20,424 bases of DNA from a virus. A program made the translations under genes and the position numbers. The notes under the pieces were generated by a model that was given only the letters and a program-made list of their open reading frames with translations, had not been told where the DNA came from and did no database searches. Position 1 is the first letter of the stretch; the number at the start of each line of letters is the position of its first letter. Location of the stretch: the IMG/VR virus record IMGVR_UViG_3300032087_001370, positions 1 through 20,424 of that record. One strand, given 5' to 3'. Shown piece by piece: positions 8,678-15,500 of this stretch.

Positions 8678-11600
8678 TTATCCTCCGATAATATCGCCTG
8701 TTATAGAACCTATCAGACCTTTTATATCATTTAAACTTGAACCATACCTTGAAGGGTCACTCGCTAGTGCAGTGTTTACAAGTTGTGCAATTCTGTTTCT
8801 TTCATTTTCAGATGCTCTAAAATCATAATCTGCTTGATCTCTAAGTTCTTGCCATAAAAATGACATAGCTGTTTGAGACATGGCAAAAGCATTCTGAGCA
8901 TTCTGCATATTAATTTGATTCTGCATTGCAGTATTCGCAGTATTAGCCTGTCTTCTCCACTGAACATTAGAAGCTTCAACAGCTGCTCTATTCTGTGCGT
9001 TCCATTGATTTCTTGCAAAATCTTGATTAGCATTAAACTGATCAACTTGCGTATTTAATTGTGCATTAAATTTTTCAACGTCTGCTAATCTTTGTGCATC
9101 TCTAGCAGCAGCAGCATTAGCCTGTGTAGCATTAAACTGGTCAATTGCATTAGCTTGTGAAGCATTGAACTGACTCATCTGAGCTGCAAGACTTGTCATA
9201 AACTGATTAGTCTGTTGTTCGTTAGCAGCATTAAACTGACGTGATGCATTGGTTGCAGCTTCTGCTGATAATATTCTTTGTTGTTCTTGTTGAGCTTTTA
9301 ACATGTTTGCTTGTTGAGCATTGCTAAGATTTGTCATATCCATTTGTAAAAAAGCTTGAGCATTCTGTGCTGCAAGTTTTGTGCGTTGGTCAAGCGTTGC
9401 TAAATCTAACTGAGCCATAGCTGTAGCATTTTGCATAATAGCTTGTTGGTCAGCGTTAAAGTTTGACAATGTTACAGTCTGCATAAACTTACTGTTAGCT
9501 AACTCAACTTGTTGCTCATTGGTAAACTTAGCCATATCCATGTTAGCAACCATGTTAGCATTTTGCATAGCTCTTTGTTGGTCAACATTAAGTTGAGCTA
9601 AACCCATTTGTTGAGCTAACTCACCATTCTTAATATTGATATTCATCTGAGCATTAAGGTTGGCTAACTCAGTTTGCTGTGCAGCATTAAGATTTTCTGA
9701 TGAAGCTTGATTAAGAGCTGTCAAGTTTGCAAGTCTCATCTGTTGTTCATTGCTTAAATTAGCAAGGTCCATTTGCTGTTTAAATCCAGCATTCTTAGAT
9801 AAGAAATCAGCAGCTACTTGCATCTCGGCTAAACGTTCTTGATTAACCGCAGCTTGGTTAGCTCCTTGTACTTGAGCTTCTATTTGAAGTTCTGCAAGAT
9901 TTACTTGTTGCTCGTTACCTAAGTTTTGAGCATTCATTGCCTGTTGGTTTTGAGCATTAAGAACAGCTGCTTGTTGTTGATTTTGCAAGTTAGCTATTCT
10001 TGTTTGCTGCTGTTGCTCTGCTGTAGTTATTACAGCTTGTTGCTCAAACTGGCTCTGCATAACACCCATCTGTTGAGCAAACTGTGCAGTCTGTGATGCA
10101 GCTTCTTGACGGTTTGCCAAGTTCTGCATTCTTAATTGTTGTTGTTGATTTGCTTGTTGTAAATTAGCTTGTTGTTGATTACTAAGATTCTGTGTAGCTC
10201 TTTGCTGTAATGCACTTGCATTGCTTTGTGCAATTGGTAAAGCTGTTTGAATGATAGCATTAAACAATGCATCTCTACCAACTGTTGAAGCAGTTAAACC
10301 TCGCTGTGCCATGTTTTGATTAACAGCATCTACCGCAGGTCTAGCCCATAGTGGTATTTCTCCATCTTCCATCCCACCTAATAATGTTTCAATCTGTGAA
10401 GATACTAAAGCTTCTGTAGGTAATGCAGCAATTGCAGCTTGTACTTCTACTGGCTCGGTATCTACTTGTGCTTCTACTGTTGCTGGGTCTTGAACAATAG
10501 CAGCAGATATTTCTGGTGGTAATGCTGCGGTTTGTGCAACCATTTCAGCAGCAGCACCTTTAGCAGCGGTGCCTTTAACTGCTCTTTGTTTAGCAGCATC
10601 GTAACCTACCATACCCACTATCTGAGATGCTTGTGCATCCGGTGCAGCTTGTCCTGTTAAAGCAGCACGAGTCTGTGCTTCGGCTTGTGGAGTTTCTGAA
10701 ATCTGTGCAGCTACTCCATCTACTTCAGGAACAAAAGCTCCTGCTGAGATAACTGCATCAACTGTTTCAGCCTTTGCAGCGTTTGCAACTTTCTGTGATA
10801 TTTCAGCAGCTTTTGCAGGTCCTGAAAGTTTTCTAATTTCATCTACTTTTGCAATAGATTCAGGTGATAGTTCTCCTAATGCAGCTTGTACGTCTGCTGT
10901 TTGTTCGCTAACAAAAGCATCGTATTCTGCTGGTTGAAAGCTTGGAGGAAGTTGTCCACGTTCTACCATTTGTGCAGTTGTTACTTTTTCTGCTGGAGTT
11001 ACCCCAGCCTCAAAAGCTTGTGCTTCTGCTGTAGGTCTCATAACAGTTCTACGCTGTCTTATATCTTCTCTGACTCTTTCAGCTTCTGGAATAACAGCAG
11101 CCTCTGGAACTTCTCCTCTCGCAGCAGCCTCTGCCATTTGTCTTGCAACATCTTCTTGTCTTTGTTGTTCTACTTGTTCAGGGCTTGGTGTTGGGGCTGG
11201 AGTCGGTGCAGGTGTCGGAGCTGGTGCTGGTGTAAATGTAGGTGTATATGGAAACTCTATCATCTCACCAGTTTCAGGATCAATTCTTGGTGGTCTACCA
11301 AACTGATCATAAGCCTGTTGTCCAGCTTGTGCAGCTGCTTCTCTAATAGCATTAGGATCGAAATCAAAAAGATTTGGCTGCATAGTTACCCTATCTTGAT
11401 TTGCTCCGGGTCTTGGTGCTTCTATTGGTGGTCTTTGTGTTCCTTCAGCTGGAGCAGGTGTAGGACTTGGTTTAACACTAGGACTCGGTGCAGGTCTAGG
11501 TGCAGGTGCTGGACTTGGTGCTGCTCCTCTTGTTGGGTCTTCATCACCTCTTATCGGTCCTCTTCCACCGCCTCCGGGTGTAGGAGCTGGTGCTGGTTGA

Positions 11601-11842
11601 GGTCTTCTTGGCTTCACAGGTTTTGGTTTAGGCTCATTTGGCTTTCTAACAGGTAAAGACCCATCGCCTATACTTTGACCTTTAGGTGGAACTACATTTC
11701 TAGGTGGGTCTATTTCAGGGTTTGGTCTCAAACCTTTAGGAGGCATTCTACCTCCAACAGCTTTAGCCACACGTCCACCTTTGGACATGTCAACTCTCCC
11801 ACCAGTAGTTACTCTAGTTCTGTTACTTTTCTTTTTTGCCAT
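8678..11842 (-). CDS. Giant hendecad-repeat virion protein, Pro-rich N terminus (putative ejection protein)
   Basis: A 1054-residue product with no recognised homologue. The start is the ATG at 11842 with AGGAAAG six bases upstream; a GTG at 11869 would add nine residues but lacks a Shine-Dalgarno. The order is: a basic head with three GGR boxes (about 14-32); Pro-rich tracts (about 34-148 and 199-221, with PAP/PTP repeats); an Ala/Glu-rich part (about 230-540); 44 consecutive 11-residue repeats (541-1024) rich in Asn, Gln and Ala; and a Gly-rich 30-residue tail. The repeats predict a very long helix or right-handed coiled coil. It is the first large gene after the fibre and small genes, and its stop abuts the Lys-rich membrane-active gene, so an internal virion role is the best contextual guess. 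A fibre or tail-needle role cannot be excluded. The overlap of 20 bases with the upstream small gene suggests coupled translation. Confidence 0.68.
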   Translation of the reverse strand: MAKKKSNRTRVTTGGRVDMSKGGRVAKAVGGRMPPKGLRPNPEIDPPRNVVPPKGQSIGDGSLPVRKPNEPKPKPVKPRRPQPAPAPTPGGGGRGPIRGDEDPTRGAAPSPAPAPRPAPSPSVKPSPTPAPAEGTQRPPIEAPRPGANQDRVTMQPNLFDFDPNAIREAAAQAGQQAYDQFGRPPRIDPETGEMIEFPYTPTFTPAPAPTPAPTPAPTPSPEQVEQQRQEDVARQMAEAAARGEVPEAAVIPEAERVREDIRQRRTVMRPTAEAQAFEAGVTPAEKVTTAQMVERGQLPPSFQPAEYDAFVSEQTADVQAALGELSPESIAKVDEIRKLSGPAKAAEISQKVANAAKAETVDAVISAGAFVPEVDGVAAQISETPQAEAQTRAALTGQAAPDAQASQIVGMVGYDAAKQRAVKGTAAKGAAAEMVAQTAALPPEISAAIVQDPATVEAQVDTEPVEVQAAIAALPTEALVSSQIETLLGGMEDGEIPLWARPAVDAVNQNMAQRGLTASTVGRDALFNAIIQTALPIAQSNASALQQRATQNLSNQQQANLQQANQQQQLRMQNLANRQEAASQTAQFAQQMGVMQSQFEQQAVITTAEQQQQTRIANLQNQQQAAVLNAQNQQAMNAQNLGNEQQVNLAELQIEAQVQGANQAAVNQERLAEMQVAADFLSKNAGFKQQMDLANLSNEQQMRLANLTALNQASSENLNAAQQTELANLNAQMNINIKNGELAQQMGLAQLNVDQQRAMQNANMVANMDMAKFTNEQQVELANSKFMQTVTLSNFNADQQAIMQNATAMAQLDLATLDQRTKLAAQNAQAFLQMDMTNLSNAQQANMLKAQQEQQRILSAEAATNASRQFNAANEQQTNQFMTSLAAQMSQFNASQANAIDQFNATQANAAAARDAQRLADVEKFNAQLNTQVDQFNANQDFARNQWNAQNRAAVEASNVQWRRQANTANTAMQNQINMQNAQNAFAMSQTAMSFLWQELRDQADYDFRASENERNRIAQLVNTALASDPSRYGSSLNDIKGLIGSITGDIIGG
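8681..8686 (-). promoter_or_regulatory. Strong ribosome binding site deciding a GTG start
   Basis: GGAGGA lies four bases before GTG at 8676 and within the last codons and stop of the upstream gene (ATCGGAGGATAA). No better start is nearby, so GTG is taken as initiator. Confidence 0.75.
8771..10222 (-). repeat. 44 tandem 33-bp units encoding Asn-led hendecads, no indels
   Basis: Residues 541-1024 can be cut into 44 consecutive 11-mers without a single insertion or deletion. Examples are NLSNEQQMRLA, NLNAAQQTELA, NFNADQQAIMQ, NASQANAIDQF and NAQLNTQVDQF. Position 1 is Asn in most units, positions 6-7 are often Gln-Gln and position 10 is often hydrophobic or Gln. The last 15 units shift to Phe, Trp or Ala/Thr at position 11. 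Conservation is at the protein level; the DNA units are diverged. Confidence 0.85.
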
Positions 11843-12053
11843 TCTTTTCTTTCCTACGTTTAAGTGCACCTAGCACTATCATTATGACTGGACCGCCATG
11901 TTCTTTAGATTTCCTAGGCTTTAGACCGTGTTTAATTCCACGTAACAAACGTAACATGCCTTCAGCTTTTTCAACTGATTTAGCTTCAGCCTTCTTTACC
12001 CAGCGTTTACCACGCTTTACAAAGACTGTTCGACCTTCACGCTTGTATGGCAT
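11823..12053 (-). CDS. Small, strongly basic hypothetical protein (76 residues)
   Basis: The product starts MPYKREGRTVFVKRGKRW and is full of Lys and Arg, including RLLRGIKHGLKPRKSK and a C terminus RRKEKNGKKEK. One short hydrophobic stretch (PVIMIVLGAL, about 55-64) could be a small membrane-touching helix. AGAGGT lies about eight bases before the ATG. The 3' end overlaps the start of the hendecad-repeat gene by 20 bases. Small basic proteins of this kind are frequent in marine phage structural modules; I know of no assigned function. Nucleic-acid or envelope binding would fit its charge but is only a guess. Confidence 0.65.
   Translation of the reverse strand: MPYKREGRTVFVKRGKRWVKKAEAKSVEKAEGMLRLLRGIKHGLKPRKSKEHGGPVIMIVLGALKRRKEKNGKKEK
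11849..11855 (-). promoter_or_regulatory. Ribosome binding site choosing the ATG start of the hendecad-repeat gene
   Basis: AGGAAAG sits six bases before the ATG at 11842. The alternative upstream GTG at 11869 has no such site, so this element decides the start. Confidence 0.7.
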
Positions 12054-12072
12054 AGTCTATACCTCTATTTTA

Positions 12073-12312
12073 CTATCTTTCAAACAATTTGTCAAGCTTT
12101 TCATCGATTTTTTGTACACGCTCCATAAGCATTTCAAAATCGTCTTTAAGCTCTTGCTTAGTTACATATTCTTTTGCAAGTTCTTCACGGGTCCTGTTCA
12201 GCAGTATACCGATACGTTGTATCTCATTGCTGTTCTGTCTAATACTATAAAGTAATGGAGCAAGAACAAGCGTTATAAAAACGTTCCAAACGATATACGC
12301 TGACAGTTCCAT
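12073..12312 (-). CDS. Small membrane-anchored coiled-coil protein; candidate holin or spanin component
   Basis: A 79-residue product with one N-terminal hydrophobic segment at about 5-24 (AYIVWNVFITLVLAPLLYSI). The rest is a charged heptad-rich helix (REELAKEYVTKQELKDDF then VQKIDEKLDKLFER), so it looks like a single-pass membrane protein with a coiled-coil stalk. This topology is shared by i-spanins and some small holin-like proteins. With a soluble lysozyme elsewhere in the operon, a membrane lysis partner is expected, and this is the only small one-segment membrane protein in the window. It is, however, about 11 kb from the lysozyme gene, and no outer-membrane lipoprotein partner was found, so a virion or assembly role remains possible. 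The start lies two bases after the previous stop without a clear Shine-Dalgarno. Confidence 0.68.
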   Translation of the reverse strand: MELSAYIVWNVFITLVLAPLLYSIRQNSNEIQRIGILLNRTREELAKEYVTKQELKDDFEMLMERVQKIDEKLDKLFER

Positions 12313-12314
12313 GA

Positions 12315-12566
12315 TTAACTATTTGCAGTAATGTAAGCGTTGCCTGTAGAAACAGCATCGGTATATGAAGATTTGTCGCTTGAATCAGCTACCACTTCTT
12401 CATAAGCCAAAATGATTTCAAGATGGTCAACATTACGCTGAACCATATCGTTGATATCGCTTTGTTCCATGCCTTCTACATTCCAAGAGCCATCGTTTAC
12501 ACCATTTATCAAGCTAACAGAATCATCTGCTGCTGATAGAATTTGTGTTACATCTCTTTCTTCCAT
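12315..12566 (-). CDS. Small acidic hypothetical protein (83 residues)
   Basis: The product is acidic and soluble-looking, beginning MEERDVTQILSAADDSV and ending DAVSTGNAYITANS. It contains NVDHLEIILAYEEV, a likely helix, and SDKSSYTDAVSTG. It has no membrane segment and no recognised domain. AGGAG lies eight bases before the ATG, inside the last codons of the fibre gene, so it is probably translated by ribosomes finishing the fibre. Position directly after the fibre suggests, without proof, a fibre assembly helper or small virion protein. Confidence 0.65.
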   Translation of the reverse strand: MEERDVTQILSAADDSVSLINGVNDGSWNVEGMEQSDINDMVQRNVDHLEIILAYEEVVADSSDKSSYTDAVSTGNAYITANS

Positions 12567-12569
12567 GTT

Positions 12570-15500
12570 TTATTCTCCTAATTTAGATTTAAGTTCTTCT
12601 ACTTGTGCTGATAATTCTTTAACAGCGTTTATTAATACAGGTATAAATTTTGAATAAGTTAATCCATAATTACCATCATTATTTATATCGGTAAGTATAG
12701 CTGTTTCATCTTCTGCTTTATATCCGTATTCTCTTTCGAGTTGTTCAACATCTTGAGCTAATAAGCCACCATGTAGTTGTGATTTTTTATGAGTTCCGTC
12801 AGGTGTAATGCTTAAATCATCAGAGTAATCTGACCGCATATCCCATCTATAAGTAACAGGAGTTAATTGATTAACAAATTGTAATCCCATTGTTAATGGC
12901 TCTATATCTGTTTTATCTCGTTTATCTGAGGTTACAGTCCAATCTACTTTAATATAAGAGTTGGTAATATTATTATCGCCAAGAACTATATTATTTGAAC
13001 CTGTTGTTATTGAGCCTGATGGAGAAGCTGTACGCCCTGCATCTCTACCAATCAAAACATTATTGTCGCCTGTACTAATTTCATATCCTGCTGCCCTACC
13101 AACAATTGTGTTTTGTCCTGCGGTTGTACCTTGTGCAAGAGCAAATTCTCCTATTGCAACATTATCACTTGTAGTTGTTAATGCACTTCCCGCCTCATAA
13201 CCTATGGCGACATTACTACTACCAGTTGTAAGAGCATCTAAACAGTTATAACCTATTCCCACATTAGCTGTACCTGTAGTGTTTACCTCCAATGCACCAT
13301 GTCCAACTGCTACATTATTTGATGCTGTGGTATTAGCACTTAAAGCACTATTACCAACCGCTACATTGAAGCTTCCTGTGGTGTTGGCATCTAAAGTATT
13401 AACACCAACAGCAATATTACCTGCACCTGTAGTGTTTGCTCCAAGTGCATTATATCCAAAAGCATTATTACTATTTGCAGTAGTGGCAGCTACAAGTGCA
13501 TCTTTACCAAAAGCAGAATTAAATTGACCTGATGTATTTGCTGTAAGTGCATCCATACCAACTGCGGTGTTGTAACTTGCGGTATTAGCTCTAAGTGCAT
13601 CTTTACCTACAGCAGTATTGTAATTACCAGTTACATTTAAAAGTAAAGCTGATTTACCTAAAGCTGTATTCTCTGAACCAGTAGTATTGTTAGTTAAAGC
13701 ACCATTTCCTACTGCTGTAAGAGAACTAGCGGTTGTATTACTTGCTAAAGCGGTATTACCAACAGCCACATTCTCAATACCTGTAGTGTTTGCTGTAAGT
13801 GCTTGATAACCAACTGCTGTGTTATTATTTGCTATCGTATTAGCAGTTAATGTTCCGTGACCTAATGCAACATTTGCAACTCCTGTAGTATTTGCTGCTA
13901 AACTATATGCACCAACTGCAACACTTTCATTACCAGTTGTGTTTACTGCAAGTGCTGTCCTACCGACTGCGACATTGTTTGAAGCGGTGGTATTGGCTGA
14001 TAAAGCAGCATAACCAATAGCTACATTATCGTTTCCTGATATATTAGCATCTAAAGCTTGTGAGCCGATACCTGTATTTCTAATTCCAGTAGTATTATCA
14101 CCTAATGCTAGGCGACCCAAAGCTGTGTTTTCAGTACCTGTGGTGTTTGACCCAAGTGAACTGTAACCTATTGCGGTATTATTGCTTCCAGTTGTATTAG
14201 CATCTAAAGTTAAACCACCCACGGCTGTGTTGTTTGTACCAGTTGTGCTTACAACCATAGAGCCATAACCAACCGCAGTATTATACATATCAACATTTGT
14301 AGCGGGTTCTTGATATCTTAAAGTTGCATAACCAACCGCAACACTTCTATCTCCAATAGTATTGGTTTCTAAAGCTAAAGGACCTAAAGCAACATTCAAA
14401 TTACCTGTGGTGTTTGCATTTAAGGCATTATATCCTGCTGCAAGATTGTAATCAGCTGTGGTATTTGCTGATAAAGCACCTCTACCTAGAGCTGTGTTTT
14501 GACTTCCAGTAGTATTGTCATCCAAAGATGCATAACCTAATGCTGTGTTATTATTTGCTGTTGTGTTTGCTGCTAAAGCTGCATAACCTACTGATGTATT
14601 ACTTGCACCTGTGGTGTTTGCTCCAAGTGAGTTATAACCAACTGCTGTGTTAGCGTTTGCGGTGGTATTGGCATCAAGTGCATTTGCACCTACAGCCACA
14701 TTCTGAGCACCTGAAGTGTTATCTGTAAGTGCAGCGTAACCAACAGCTGTGTTGTTATCTGCTGTAGTGTTAGCATCTAAGGCTAAAGAACCAACTGCTA
14801 CATTTGAAGTACCTGTAGTGTTTAACAATAAAGCACTTTTTCCAATAGCTGTGTTGTTATCTGCAGTTGTGTTTGCTGACAAAGCTAACTGACCAATAGC
14901 TATATTATTACTGCCTGTGGTGTTAGCGTCTAAAACCCTATCTCCCACGCCTGTATTATTAGCACCTGTAGTGTTTGCTGAAAGAGCAAGATATCCTACT
15001 CCAGTATTACTACTAGCAGTTGTTGCAGCATCTAAAGCAGCATAACCTAAAGCTGTATTATTACCCCCTGTCGTATTCCTTGCTAATGAATTGTGACCAA
15101 GAGCAGTATTGTTTGCACCACTAGTATTATCTGTTAATGCAGCATTACCAATAGCAGTATTGTTATTACCGCTAAGAGAACCATCATCTAAAGCAGTATT
15201 ACCAAGTGCAACATTATTAGAACCAGTCGGATAATTACCATCAAGTTTGATAGTTCCATTCACATCTAAGGTTGCGGATGGGTTTGTTACATTTATACCA
15301 ACATTAGCTCCACCAATATTTAAACCTGATGTGGTGGTTTCAAAATAAGAATGAACAGCTCCATTTTTTGCAAAAGTTAGTTGTCTAACAGAAGCAGTAT
15401 CATCTCTAGCTAAATTAATGTAACCTCTTCCAATTTCTGCGGTATTTAAATCTGCTGGAGTACCACCAGCTCCAACTGAAGTAAAATCTCCGCTAGTTAT

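Noticed and set aside
8357-8734. A 125-codon plus-strand frame with hydrophobic residues resembling a membrane protein
   Set aside because: Antisense to the Lys- and Ala/Gly-rich N terminus of the 250-residue protein; hydrophobicity comes from reversed Lys/Ala codons.
8776-9045. An 89-codon frame on the same strand inside the hendecad gene
   Set aside because: It overlaps the well-supported repeat frame completely, has no ribosome binding site and an unremarkable, low-plausibility protein.
8771-10222. CRISPR array suggested by regular 33-bp (and 51-bp in the fibre) spacing
   Set aside because: The units are in-frame coding repeats with diverged DNA, no conserved direct repeat alternating with unique spacers, and no cas genes.
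10886-11656. A 256-codon open frame on the plus strand, rich in Cys, Ser and Trp
   Set aside because: It lies wholly opposite the Pro/Ala-rich part of the hendecad gene; its odd composition is what the reverse complement of such codons gives. No ribosome binding site or family signal.
11842-11869. GTG at 11869 as start of the hendecad gene
   Set aside because: No Shine-Dalgarno precedes it, while the ATG at 11842 has AGGAAAG at ideal distance.
12961-13527. Plus-strand open frames opposite the 51-bp array
   Set aside because: Repeat-driven shadow frames with repeated PTA/APVV strings; no start signals.
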